Of a stretch of 15,401 nucleotides of DNA, positions 6,575 to 13,870 are shown piece after piece (position 1 is the stretch's first letter; each line of letters begins with the position of its first letter). A model generated the notes under the pieces. It was not told the origin of the DNA. It worked only from the letters and a program-made list of their open reading frames with translations, and did not search any database. The stretch comes from JAZQLP01 sp045542755 (lineage in GTDB: Bacteria; Bacillota; Clostridia; Oscillospirales; UBA644), in the NCBI GenBank assembly GCA_045542755.1, contig JAZQLP010000034.1, positions 1-15,401 on the forward strand, given 5' to 3'. The translations under genes and the position numbers were made by a program.

Positions 6575-6946
6575 TCAAGAATCGACAGTTTGTTTTTTCT
6601 TTAAAGACGCTACCGTTGATCTGAGTATTTTTGTGATTTCTTGTGATAACAAAAATACAGGTTTTACTTCCTCTCTTGTTAAGTATCCGATACGTACACA
6701 TATTTCAAGTTGGGTTTGCAACTCAGAATTTGAACTTATGGCAATTAGGAGAAAGTTTATATATTGTCTGAGAGAATTTCTATCATGACCCTCTGCAATA
6801 TTCGAAGGGATTGATACTGCAGCTCTTCTTAATTGGTTGGATAATGAGTATAGTTCGTCTTTTGGCAATTTATTAGTAAGTTTATATACATCTTCTACCA
6901 AATCCATGCTTTTTTGCCATGAAATTAAGTCCCTGTAACTTTGCAT
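6575..6946 (-). CDS. Four-helix-bundle protein, 23S rRNA intervening-sequence (IVP) family
   Basis: The 123-residue protein carries the signatures of the S23/IVP family (PF05635, TIGR02436): SYRDLISWQKSMDL (3-16), QLRRAAVSIPSNIAEG (38-53) and SSNSELQTQLE (71-81). Members form a basic helical bundle that oligomerises; relatives are the accessory Avd proteins of diversity-generating retroelements. The cellular role of stand-alone copies is not established. The gene is visibly richer in A+T than its neighbours and is bordered by inverted copies of a short repeat, which suggests it arrived as a unit. The ribosome binding site is AGAGG, 9 bases from the ATG. No 23S rRNA or reverse transcriptase is present here. 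Confidence 0.93.
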   Translation of the reverse strand: MQSYRDLISWQKSMDLVEDVYKLTNKLPKDELYSLSNQLRRAAVSIPSNIAEGHDRNSLRQYINFLLIAISSNSELQTQLEICVRIGYLTREEVKPVFLLSQEITKILRSTVASLKKKQTVDS

Positions 6947-6978
6947 ATTAGTTTACCTCTTTCTTTGCTTCACGGTCC

Positions 6979-7001
6979 CTATGCTCTATAACCTATGCTC
7001 T
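6979..7001 (-). repeat. Inverted copies of AGAGCATAG, right edge of the four-helix-bundle cassette
   Basis: On the minus strand AGAGCATAG occurs at 6993-7001 and again at 6979-6987, separated by GTTAT. Relative to the left repeats at 6514-6548 they are inverted, as terminal inverted repeats of a mobile unit would be. The block ends only six bases from the GH95 stop codon. Confidence 0.82.
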
Positions 7002-7007
7002 TTTACC

Positions 7008-9302
7008 TTATTTCAACGTAACGCTTACTACATCACCCTTATTGGTATCAAGGGTATAAACTCCATCAACGAGCTTTGCCTCAACGGGATTGCCGTTAAT
7101 AGCAAAGGTGTATCCGCCGTGGGTGTTTTTCACCAGAAGCTCCCCACCGTTGTGAGATATTATCTCGGTAGAGGTGAGCTTGCCCTCGTTCCAGGATGCG
7201 GAAACCTCAAAATTGCCTCTTGCTCTCATACCCTTAAATGAGCCCTTCTTCCAGCCTTCGGGAAGGGCGGGCAGGAGGTCGAGTCTGTATTTGTAGCTCT
7301 GGAGGAGCATTTCGGCAATGGCCGCGGTGCCGCCAAAGTTACCGTCTATCTGGAATATGCGAGGGGGATGAAGGTCGAGGAGGGATGCGGTTGCAAACTC
7401 TGTGATAAGGGCGGTAAGATGCTCGTAAGCTTTGTTGCCGTTACCGAATCTTGCAAAGAGGCAGGCCGTCCAGGAACGGCTCCAGCCGGTGTGACCACCG
7501 CCCTGGGCAAGACGGTTGTCAAGGAGTATTTTACAGCCTTCAAAGAGGTCGGGAGTTTCTTCGGGGGTGATATAATCGGTGGGATAAACGCCGATAAGGG
7601 GGGAGAAATGTCTGTGGCCGGGCTCGGTCTCAACGTATTCCTTGTCCCATTCAAGGAGCTGACCGTAGGAGCCTGTCTTGAGGGGAGGCAGGTTATCGTG
7701 AACCTTCTGCCAGATTGCACGGTCTTCTTCGTCTATACCAAGTATTTCCGCACTCTTTATTGCGTATTCAAGGGTCTGGGAGAAAAGGGTTATATCCATT
7801 GCGGAAGAAACGCCAATGGTAACTCTCTGCTCCTTTCTACCCTCAAAATCGTGTACGTAGTGGTTCTCGGGGGACTGGGAGGGGACTATCTGATAAACGC
7901 CCTGCTTGTCAAGGGTAACGTAGTCCTCAATAAATCTTGCAACAAGCTTGATGTAGGGGTAGGCGCGGTTTTTAAGGAATTGCGTGTCACCCGTGTACTC
8001 GTAGTGCATCCAATAATGCTGTGCCAGCCAGGGCGCGGAGCTTGCCCAAACGCCCCACTCACGGGAGTCGGTGCAGGCGCAGCCCCAGGCGTCGGTACAG
8101 AGGGGCATCCAGATGCCGCGGCAGGAGTAAATGTTCTTTGCGGCAAACTGACCCGACTCGATAAATCTTTCGCACCAATTAAAGAGGGCGTCGGTATAGT
8201 CACCAAGGCCGGTGGGCTCGGCGGGCCAGTAGTTCATCTGAAGGTTTATATCAAGGTGGAAGTCACATTCCCAAGGGGGAGAAAGCTCCTCGTTCCATAT
8301 ACCCTGAAGGTGGGGAGGAAGCTCGCCGCAGGAGGAGATGAGAAGGTAGCGGCCGAAGTTAAAGTAAAGAATGGGAACGGTGGGGTCGGAAGCGCCCTCG
8401 TCAGCCTTGTATGCGGCGATTCTCTCGGGAGTGAACTGTGCCTCTTTTGCAGGGGCGCCTTCTATTTCAAGGGTGCAGGCTGCGTACTTTTCGGTAAAGG
8501 CTTTTTTGTGCTGTGCGTAAAGGGCTTCAAGGCTCTTGTCGGGGAAGGAAGGACGGGGGAGAGAGGTGTCGTCGGTGACCTTTATGTCTGTAACCGCCCA
8601 GATACGGGTGGCCCCCGTTACCTTAACGGTGCCGTCGCCGTACTCAACCTGACCGTCGGTATCCATTATCTTTACGGCTATGGTAAATCTTACGCCGCCG
8701 CGGAAGTCGCCGTACATTACGGCAAAATCCTCTTTATGGGTGAATCGGAGGGCGCACTTGGGGTCCTCGATTCTGTCAATGCGGAAGGTGTAGTCGGAGG
8801 GCTTTGATGCGGTATAAAGAAGGCTCAAAGCCTTGTCCTCGCCGTGGAAGGTGCAGTACTCACGGGTAAAGTCCACGCCGCCGCGGGTAAAGGTGGTAAC
8901 CACCTTTGCCTCTTCCATATCAAGGACGCGGAGATAGTTCTCCATCTCGCCCTCGGCTTCGGGATTTTCGGCCACGTAGAGGTCGCCTGCGGGCTGATAG
9001 GGGTCAACTCTGTTTCTGACGTTTGACCTGCCGCCAAAGCCGTCGAGAAACTCGTTGGCGAGAAATCCGCCCTCTCCTATATGTCCGTCAAGAAGGAGCT
9101 GCTTGATGTTATCAAGCTCTTCCTTGGGGGTCTGCTTGGGACGTCTGTATCTGAATTCGCCCGTGTAAAGCAGCTCGTGGTTGAGGCCTATTTTATCCTC
9201 GGCTCCGCCGAATACCATAGCGCCTACGGTACCGTTACCAAGGGGAAGAGCTTCTTTGAACTCTGTTACGGGGCTATTAAATTTTAATTCTTTATTAACC
9301 AT
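7008..9302 (-). CDS. GH95-type alpha-L-fucosidase
   Basis: The 764-residue protein has the GH95 layout: an N-terminal beta region starting ALPLGNGTVGAMVFGG (18-33) and IGLNHELLYTGEF (38-50), then the (alpha/alpha)6 catalytic domain with HLQGIWNEELSPPW (331-344), HLDINLQMNYWPAE (349-362), SQSPEN (475-480) and QIDGNFGGTAAIAEM (651-665). By comparison with Bifidobacterium AfcA, E480 should be the acid and D653 the matching aspartate; the position of the first water-activating asparagine appears to be D351. Family members release alpha-1,2-linked L-fucose, some L-galactose, from host or plant glycans. No signal peptide is seen, so it is probably cytoplasmic. No terminator follows; the next gene downstream is the four-helix-bundle cassette. 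Confidence 0.94.
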   Translation of the reverse strand: MVNKELKFNSPVTEFKEALPLGNGTVGAMVFGGAEDKIGLNHELLYTGEFRYRRPKQTPKEELDNIKQLLLDGHIGEGGFLANEFLDGFGGRSNVRNRVDPYQPAGDLYVAENPEAEGEMENYLRVLDMEEAKVVTTFTRGGVDFTREYCTFHGEDKALSLLYTASKPSDYTFRIDRIEDPKCALRFTHKEDFAVMYGDFRGGVRFTIAVKIMDTDGQVEYGDGTVKVTGATRIWAVTDIKVTDDTSLPRPSFPDKSLEALYAQHKKAFTEKYAACTLEIEGAPAKEAQFTPERIAAYKADEGASDPTVPILYFNFGRYLLISSCGELPPHLQGIWNEELSPPWECDFHLDINLQMNYWPAEPTGLGDYTDALFNWCERFIESGQFAAKNIYSCRGIWMPLCTDAWGCACTDSREWGVWASSAPWLAQHYWMHYEYTGDTQFLKNRAYPYIKLVARFIEDYVTLDKQGVYQIVPSQSPENHYVHDFEGRKEQRVTIGVSSAMDITLFSQTLEYAIKSAEILGIDEEDRAIWQKVHDNLPPLKTGSYGQLLEWDKEYVETEPGHRHFSPLIGVYPTDYITPEETPDLFEGCKILLDNRLAQGGGHTGWSRSWTACLFARFGNGNKAYEHLTALITEFATASLLDLHPPRIFQIDGNFGGTAAIAEMLLQSYKYRLDLLPALPEGWKKGSFKGMRARGNFEVSASWNEGKLTSTEIISHNGGELLVKNTHGGYTFAINGNPVEAKLVDGVYTLDTNKGDVVSVTLK

Positions 9303-9338
9303 AACTTTTTCCCTTTCGGATTAGTTTTTGTTTTACTG

Positions 9339-9367
9339 ATTATACCATATATAGGCAAAATAGTCAA
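9339..9367 (-). promoter_or_regulatory. Sigma-A promoter of the GH95 gene
   Basis: On the minus strand TTGACT (9362-9367) and TATAAT (9339-9344) have a 17-bp spacer and an extended -10 (TGG). The leader before the ATG at 9302 is about 30 bases, with AAAGGG as a modest ribosome binding site. Confidence 0.9.
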
Positions 9368-9390
9368 GGAATAAAGTGGGAAATTTCATG

Positions 9391-9419
9391 TTGACAATCT
9401 TAACGGTTTGTAGTATACT
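9391..9419 (+). promoter_or_regulatory. Sigma-A promoter of the lipoprotein gene
   Basis: TTGACA (9391-9396) and TATACT (9414-9419) are separated by 17 bases. Transcription should begin near 9426, followed by TAAGGAG (9439-9445) seven bases before the ATG. The promoter is back to back with that of the GH95 gene; the two -35 boxes are 23 bases apart. Confidence 0.9.
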
Positions 9420-9452
9420 TATACGGTAAAATAAGCCGTAAGGAGAACCTTT

Positions 9453-10820
9453 ATGAAAAAACTTTTTGCCTTACTTGTTATACTTGCTATTGGCTTTAGC
9501 CTTGGTGCCTGCGGCACCACTCCAGACGTGGGAGAGGATCTTGGTGACGACCTGGTGTCGGTAGATCCCAACGCCCCTGCCGACAGCGGCGACAATACGG
9601 AGGTTGATGACCAAGATCCCGAAAATCAGGGTGGCGAAGATACCCCCGTTGAGGGCGGAGAGGCCACCGACCCTGTGGTTGATCCCGATACTCCTGTTGA
9701 AAATCCTCAAGATGACACTGACGTGGTTATAGATGGCCCCGTATTTGCTAACGACTGGGCAACCAATGATATAGAAAAAATGCTTCCCAATCCTCCCTTC
9801 GGACCCTGGGAGAAGACGGAATCCCCCGAAAATCTCCACATAATCGCCACGCCCTTTGATGCCATAGATTATAGCGTGGGAAGTATTGACAGAATGGCTC
9901 TTGCCAATTATTTTGCATGGCTGAAAGGCATGGGCTTTACGGTTAAGGAGGTTGGATACTCCTCAAAGGAAGTTTTGGGCTCAGAGCTTCCCGACCATTG
10001 GCTTATAGTCGACCATCAGGGTCGCGTTGCCCAGCTTTCTATCTATTGCTATATGGAGAAAAAGGAAGGCTTTGTTGGCTATTCCATCATAACATTTGAG
10101 CTTGAAACCTTTGGCATTGAGGGCTCGGGTAACAGCGAACCCCATAATCCCCAGCCCGACAACGACCCCGTAATGGATATGGATGAGGTTCTTTCCTTCC
10201 TTCCCAAGATGCCCTTTAGTGGATTTACGGGCGGACACGTGGGCGGCAATATATACGAATACTCTGTTACGGGGCTTAACACCTCCGGAGCTACTAATCC
10301 TCCCGACTCGGGCGAGCCCGACGGCAAGGATAAGGACACCTTTATCGGCTACCTTGCAACACTCATCGGCTACGGCTTTGACGTAGTAGAGGTGGGCAAT
10401 AGCTACAAATGGACGGCGGCCGACCGCTACGGCAACTTCGTTACCTTTATGATAGGTGACGGCGGCCTCTTCCTTACCGTTGAGAGGGTGGCCGACAGTC
10501 CCGCAATAGAAGAGCCCAACGAGGAGCCCTCGGGCAATTCCTCCGTAACCCTCCCCGAATTGCCCTATGGCGAGTGGACAAGAAGAGACGTATCTGCAAC
10601 CCAATATGAGCTTGTTGGTACAAACGTTGACCAGTGGGAGATGTGCGAGGCCTTTATTTCCGACCTCTATGCGGCAGGATATAACGTTTTTGAAATAGAG
10701 TTTGACCCTGACGGATTCTACGAATATCAGGCCGAAAATGGCACGGCTAACGGCTTAATAATTATAAATATCCAGGGTTATATCCCCGCCTCTAACGCCG
10801 TAATAACCGTAACTGAATAA
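9453..10820 (+). CDS. Lipoprotein with acidic linker and three diverged repeat domains
   Basis: This is a 455-residue protein with a lipoprotein signal peptide, basic start MKK, a hydrophobic core and the lipobox LGAC with C20 as the acylation site, so it is anchored on the outer face of the membrane. Residues 21-100 are an acidic Pro/Asp/Glu/Gly linker. Three copies of a roughly 100-residue unit follow, at about 104-218, 241-346 and 365-455. Each begins LPxxPFG-W or similar (LPNPPFGPW, LPKMPFSGF, LPELPYGEW) and has a central helix ending in GF/GY then V-x-E-V/I (KGMGFTVKEV, LIGYGFDVVEV, LYAAGYNVFEI). Acidic spacers separate them. I do not recognise the domain and cannot assign a function; a sensor or ligand-binding role at the surface is speculation. 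It has its own promoter and terminator. Confidence 0.88.
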   Translation: MKKLFALLVILAIGFSLGACGTTPDVGEDLGDDLVSVDPNAPADSGDNTEVDDQDPENQGGEDTPVEGGEATDPVVDPDTPVENPQDDTDVVIDGPVFANDWATNDIEKMLPNPPFGPWEKTESPENLHIIATPFDAIDYSVGSIDRMALANYFAWLKGMGFTVKEVGYSSKEVLGSELPDHWLIVDHQGRVAQLSIYCYMEKKEGFVGYSIITFELETFGIEGSGNSEPHNPQPDNDPVMDMDEVLSFLPKMPFSGFTGGHVGGNIYEYSVTGLNTSGATNPPDSGEPDGKDKDTFIGYLATLIGYGFDVVEVGNSYKWTAADRYGNFVTFMIGDGGLFLTVERVADSPAIEEPNEEPSGNSSVTLPELPYGEWTRRDVSATQYELVGTNVDQWEMCEAFISDLYAAGYNVFEIEFDPDGFYEYQAENGTANGLIIINIQGYIPASNAVITVTE

Positions 10821-10824
10821 GGAT

Positions 10825-10853
10825 AAAAAACCACCCTGTCGGGGTGGTTTTTT
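10825..10853 (+). terminator. Rho-independent terminator of the lipoprotein gene
   Basis: A perfect 12-bp stem (10825-10836 with 10842-10853), with CCACCC/GGGTGG at its top and a 5-nt loop TGTCG, starts 5 bases after the stop codon and ends in a run of six T. Confidence 0.95.
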
Positions 10854-10969
10854 GCGGGGAAATTCACGTTATTTTGCAACGAAATGTAAAACTTGTGGTA
10901 TTTTTAAGGCAAACAGAATAAAAACCTTGAAATTTTGTGTAAATATACAGGAAAAATCAGATTCTATTA
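10854..10969. other. A+T-rich non-coding stretch upstream of the surface operon
   Basis: Between the lipoprotein terminator and the promoter at 10970 I see no gene. A plus-strand frame (10852-11055) crosses the terminator, the promoter and the leader stem without a ribosome binding site, and is rejected. The stretch is rich in A and T, which fits an upstream activation or regulator-binding region, but no clear palindrome or direct repeat stands out. Confidence 0.6.
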
Positions 10970-10998
10970 TTGACAATTACTGTAAAAAAGTATATAAT
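10970..10998 (+). promoter_or_regulatory. Consensus sigma-A promoter of the SipW/TasA-type operon
   Basis: TTGACA (10970-10975) and TATAAT (10993-10998) are both perfect with a 17-bp spacer. Transcription should start near 11005, leaving a leader of about 155 bases before the first gene, unusually long for this window, where other leaders are about 20-35 bases. Confidence 0.92.
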
Positions 10999-11004
10999 AA
11001 AGAT

Positions 11005-11158
11005 ACAGGTGATGCCGAGGGGGCTCCTAAAAAGGAGAGGCGGCGTTACCCGTAAAGTAAATATGTTTTAACCCTGCCAAAAAAAAGAGGAGAATGGCAG
11101 GTCATTTGTGCTACATTCCCGTAGGGAAAAATCCAACAGAGAAAGGAGTTTCCGTAAG
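11005..11158 (+). promoter_or_regulatory. Structured 5' leader RNA of the surface operon, class unknown
   Basis: A long hairpin is visible: GGTGATGCCG (11008-11017) pairs with CGGCGTTACC (11041-11050) over 10 bp with two wobbles. It encloses a purine internal loop (AGGGGG/AGG) and an inner CTCCT/AGGAG stem with an AAAA loop (11024-11037). A second stem CCTGCCA/TGGCAGG (11073-11079 with 11095-11101) has a purine-rich loop containing GAGGAG. A small TTCCC/GGGAA hairpin follows near 11116-11126. None is followed by a U run, so control, if any, is not by a classical terminator. The CTCCT strand could alternatively pair with the AAAGGAG ribosome binding site at 11142-11148. I could not match it to a riboswitch class I know. 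Confidence 0.5.
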
Positions 11159-11947
11159 ATGCGTAATCCGATTTTGCGTTTAGCAGGCGTGCTTTTTGTT
11201 GCCGCTATGTTTTCTTCCTGCTTTATAGGTAATACTCTTGCCAGATATAGCACGGAAGTTGTGATGACTGACAGTGTCAGAGTTGCAAGATGGGGCGTTA
11301 CGGTCTTGTCGGAGGGCTCACATTTTTCATCGTCTTATGCAACCGAGGATACGGCTGTCACCCAGATAGCAAATAGCGTTTCCTCCAAAGAGGGAAGCCC
11401 CGTCGTTGCTCCCGGCGTAAGTATGGACGACGTTTTCTTTTCCGTAACGGGAAGCCCCGAGGTTGCCGTAAAGGTAGAGATAACACTTGGTGGCTACGGT
11501 GATAATGAGAATATGAAGGACGTATATCTTAAGGCCGGAACCTATACGGATTATACCAAGGTCACGGACTTTGATGCCGACGGCAATCCCTTATACGCCA
11601 CCTTCACATTAACGGAAGATTATCATCCCCTTCGCTGGTCCCTCAAAAATGGCAGTATTGAGATAGCCTCGGGAAGTCTGGATAATATCAGGGCTTACCT
11701 TGAGACCGCGGATGGGGTGAATGGACTGTCGGGAAGCTATGATCCCAATACAAACCTTGGTCATCTTGGAGCAGAAGAAGGTAACGGTGAATATACCCTC
11801 TCCTGGAGCTGGGTATTCAGCAACGGCTTTGACGCTGCAGACACCCTTTTGGGTAAGCTTGCCCATGATCCCACTCTGGTAGACGGGGCAAACTATTCCC
11901 TTGACGTTTCTTACGGATTATCCATAAGTATAGTTCAGATAGATTAA
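11159..11947 (+). CDS. SipW-dependent-type exported protein 1 (TasA/camelysin-like)
   Basis: The 262-residue protein has a short basic start, a hydrophobic segment (about 7-25) and the sequence NTLARYST (25-32). This is like the SipW-type signals of TasA, TapA and camelysin, with probable cleavage after A28. The mature part is beta-rich, acidic and low in cysteine, with VAPGVSMDDVFFSVTGSPEVAVKVEI resembling the strand pattern of TasA-type proteins. The start at 11159 is chosen for AAAGGAG ten bases upstream; the frame extends back to a GTG at 11108, but that adds only a basic stretch without a good ribosome binding site. It is first in an operon with the signal peptidase 16 bases downstream. 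FSSC (18-21) looks faintly like a lipobox but lacks a small residue pattern and is not favoured. Confidence 0.8.
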   Translation: MRNPILRLAGVLFVAAMFSSCFIGNTLARYSTEVVMTDSVRVARWGVTVLSEGSHFSSSYATEDTAVTQIANSVSSKEGSPVVAPGVSMDDVFFSVTGSPEVAVKVEITLGGYGDNENMKDVYLKAGTYTDYTKVTDFDADGNPLYATFTLTEDYHPLRWSLKNGSIEIASGSLDNIRAYLETADGVNGLSGSYDPNTNLGHLGAEEGNGEYTLSWSWVFSNGFDAADTLLGKLAHDPTLVDGANYSLDVSYGLSISIVQID

Positions 11948-11963
11948 AATCGGAGGACACAGG

Positions 11964-12530
11964 ATGGAAACGGGTAAAAATAAAAAACGGTCATCCGCCC
12001 GTGTTACCGTGCTTATAGTCGCGTGTGTAGTCGTGTGTCTGGTTATCATATATCAGATCTTCTCTCCCAGCCTTATGCGTACCCAGTTAAGGATCCCCTT
12101 TGGTTTCGGTGCTGCGGAGGTCCTCTCGGGAAGCATGGAACCGACCTTTTCTCAGGGAGATATGATATTTATAGCGGTATCGTCATCCTATGAGGTTGGA
12201 GACATCGTTGTTTTTGATACGGGCGAAGGCTTTGTAGTTCACCGAATAATGGAAATTAACGGTGATACGGTTATCGTTAAGGGGGACGCAAACAATGCAC
12301 CTGACGATCCTATTGATATATCAGATATAAAGGCCAAGACCCTGTTTTGGATTCCTCGTCTGGGACGGATAGCAAAAGTGCTGAAGGCCCCGCTACTGTT
12401 TATCAGTGCCATAGCCTGCGTGCTGTCGGTAATTAGACGCAGACCGGACGATACCTCGGACAGTGACGAGGCTAAAAAACAAAAAGAGCTCCTTGAGGAG
12501 ATAGAAAGACTTAAGAAATTATCCCAATAA
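11964..12530 (+). CDS. sipW: Signal peptidase I, SipW (ER/archaeal) type
   Basis: The 188-residue membrane protease has an N-terminal anchor (about 13-33), the catalytic serine in SGSMEP (S57), a following QGDMIFI strand, then VVHRI with H93 in place of the lysine of ordinary bacterial signal peptidases, and KGDANN (106-111, D108). The Ser-His arrangement and the C-terminal second membrane segment (about 141-157) are features of the ER/archaeal type to which B. subtilis SipW belongs. The tail 168-187 is charged and probably helical. SipW releases TasA and TapA in B. subtilis; here it is between three genes whose products carry matching signals. The ribosome binding site GGAGG lies 7 bases from the ATG. 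Confidence 0.93.
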   Translation: METGKNKKRSSARVTVLIVACVVVCLVIIYQIFSPSLMRTQLRIPFGFGAAEVLSGSMEPTFSQGDMIFIAVSSSYEVGDIVVFDTGEGFVVHRIMEINGDTVIVKGDANNAPDDPIDISDIKAKTLFWIPRLGRIAKVLKAPLLFISAIACVLSVIRRRPDDTSDSDEAKKQKELLEEIERLKKLSQ

Positions 12531-12554
12531 ATATACGAAAGGGGGAATGGAACG

Positions 12555-13046
12555 GTGTTCCGCAAAAAAATAAGCGAAAAAGTAAATATTCCTATGCTTG
12601 TGGCATTCGTTCTGTTCTGCCTCACTGTAATATCAAGCTATCTGACTACCGGACTTTATGCTAAGTACGCCGTCAGGTCTTATAACGAGGATAGCGCTAC
12701 GGTAGCCTACTTCAGAGTAACAGAGAGTAGACGAAGATTTAGCGAGGAGTTGGTTTTATCTCTTTCTCCCGGAATCCACGAAACTGCTATTGAGGTTACC
12801 AACGGAAGCGACGTTGCTATAAAGTATACTATAACGATTGAAAATCTCACCAATAACATCCCCCTTCTCTTTGAGGTGGAGGGTGGGGACGGAACCCTTG
12901 ATAAACATGCCGAGACCTTCTTTATGGAAGCTGATACGGTACAGACATATACCCTTAAAATCATCTGGCCTCAGGAGGGCTCGCTGGATTACATGGGTAT
13001 GGTAGACCTGATAAAAATAACCCTTAGGGCAGAACAAATAAATTGA
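12555..13046 (+). CDS. SipW-dependent-type exported protein 2 (short, TasA-like)
   Basis: The 163-residue protein starts with GTG after AAAGGGGG and has a basic N-terminus, a hydrophobic segment (about 13-30) and TTGLYAKYAV (31-40), so cleavage is likely after A36. The mature part of about 127 residues has alternating hydrophobic strands (EELVLSLSPG, TAIEVTNGSDVAIKYTITIEN, VQTYTLKIIW) typical of a single beta-sandwich, as in TasA/camelysin proteins. There is no sorting signal and no cysteine after C22. At about half the size of its neighbour it could be a minor subunit, by analogy with TapA, but this is inference. Gaps to sipW (24 bases) and to the next gene (17 bases) indicate one transcript. 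Confidence 0.8.
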   Translation: MFRKKISEKVNIPMLVAFVLFCLTVISSYLTTGLYAKYAVRSYNEDSATVAYFRVTESRRRFSEELVLSLSPGIHETAIEVTNGSDVAIKYTITIENLTNNIPLLFEVEGGDGTLDKHAETFFMEADTVQTYTLKIIWPQEGSLDYMGMVDLIKITLRAEQIN

Positions 13047-13063
13047 TGAAAGGAGAATAACCG

Positions 13064-13867
13064 ATGCAAAAAAAGAGTGGATGGCTTAATAAATACAGTA
13101 TCATCATTGCAATAGTCGCGGTTGCCGTTGTATCAGTTGGTGGAGTTATGGCCAAATACGTTTACGAGACCTTTGGCAGAAACGTGGTTGCGGCAAAGGA
13201 ATTTTACTTTTCCAGTAATTTGCTTTCAGTTGAGGGTAAGGAATACGTGCTTAATTCCAATGCGTCGGAAATATCCTTTTTTATCGGAAACAACGCGGAC
13301 AACCTGAGATATTCCGAAAGTGACATAAAATTTACCGTCAGCGTTGAAACCGATGCTGCTGTTCAGCCCATTGTAGATACCCCCACGGGTGTTATTCCCG
13401 CTGACGGCGTTAACAGAGCTATTATTACTATATCCAATATCGTACAGGGGGCGCATTACACTGTTACCGCTGTGGGAGAAGCCGGTTATATGCAGACCCT
13501 TACAGCCTCCTTCAGCCTTGCTCCCGACGGAGAAAACGCATACATGACTCTTTCAGAAGATCCCTTAGGTAATTATCTGCTTTTTACAGTATGGACCGAG
13601 GACATGACCGGAGAAGTTGAAATTCAGTTCCCTGCGGGACTTATTCCCGACAGTACCGATCCCATTCTCAATCCCGTTGTCAATTACGTTGAAAATACCG
13701 AGGGTTTGGGATTTTACGCGGAAGGTAAATTTACCGATAGAGATAGCTTTGCTCTCAAAGACTACTCTTCCCGCACCTATAGGTTTTTCGTTGATGATGC
13801 CTCAGGTGTGACGGTCTACGACTTTACTGCGATATTTAACGGGCTTCATCAAGCCTCTCCGCAGTAG
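13064..13867 (+). CDS. SipW-dependent-type exported protein 3
   Basis: The 267-residue protein has a hydrophobic segment (about 11-28) and GGVMAKYVYE (26-35), with probable cleavage after A30. Then AAKEFYFSSNLL (43-54) follows, a stretch I associate with SipW-type proteins of Clostridia. Two or more beta domains are suggested: ASEISFFIGNN and DIKFTVSVET near the front, a segment with TITISNIVQGAHYTVTAVG like a small Ig-type fold, and a C-terminal part from about 160. No membrane anchor or LPXTG is present at the C-terminus. The ribosome binding site is AAAGGAG, 8 bases from the ATG. The following gene starts 20 bases after the stop. Confidence 0.8.
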   Translation: MQKKSGWLNKYSIIIAIVAVAVVSVGGVMAKYVYETFGRNVVAAKEFYFSSNLLSVEGKEYVLNSNASEISFFIGNNADNLRYSESDIKFTVSVETDAAVQPIVDTPTGVIPADGVNRAIITISNIVQGAHYTVTAVGEAGYMQTLTASFSLAPDGENAYMTLSEDPLGNYLLFTVWTEDMTGEVEIQFPAGLIPDSTDPILNPVVNYVENTEGLGFYAEGKFTDRDSFALKDYSSRTYRFFVDDASGVTVYDFTAIFNGLHQASPQ

Positions 13868-13870
13868 AAA

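Noticed and set aside
6575..6946. Diversity-generating retroelement accessory gene (Avd)
   Set aside because: The four-helix protein is related to Avd, but no reverse transcriptase, template repeat or variable repeat is present in the window.
6514..7001. CRISPR array
   Set aside because: The 7-bp units are head to tail without spacers and occur on only two sides of one gene.
7368..8807. Long plus-strand open frame of 479 codons
   Set aside because: It is wholly antisense to the GH95 gene, has no ribosome binding site, and its composition (Gly/Val-rich, no recognisable motif) is what codon bias of the opposite strand produces.
11108..11158. Upstream GTG extension of exported protein 1
   Set aside because: It adds 17 mostly basic residues without a good ribosome binding site, whereas 11159 has AAAGGAG and gives a normal signal peptide.
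11005..11158. Cyclic-di-GMP, fluoride, TPP, FMN or purine riboswitch
   Set aside because: None of the conserved core words of these classes that I know is present in the leader.
11094..11183. 29-codon upstream ORF (starts MAGHLCYIPV) overlapping the first surface gene
   Set aside because: GAGGAG is only one base from its ATG, too close for efficient initiation, and the region forms part of a stem; a leader peptide is possible but unsupported.
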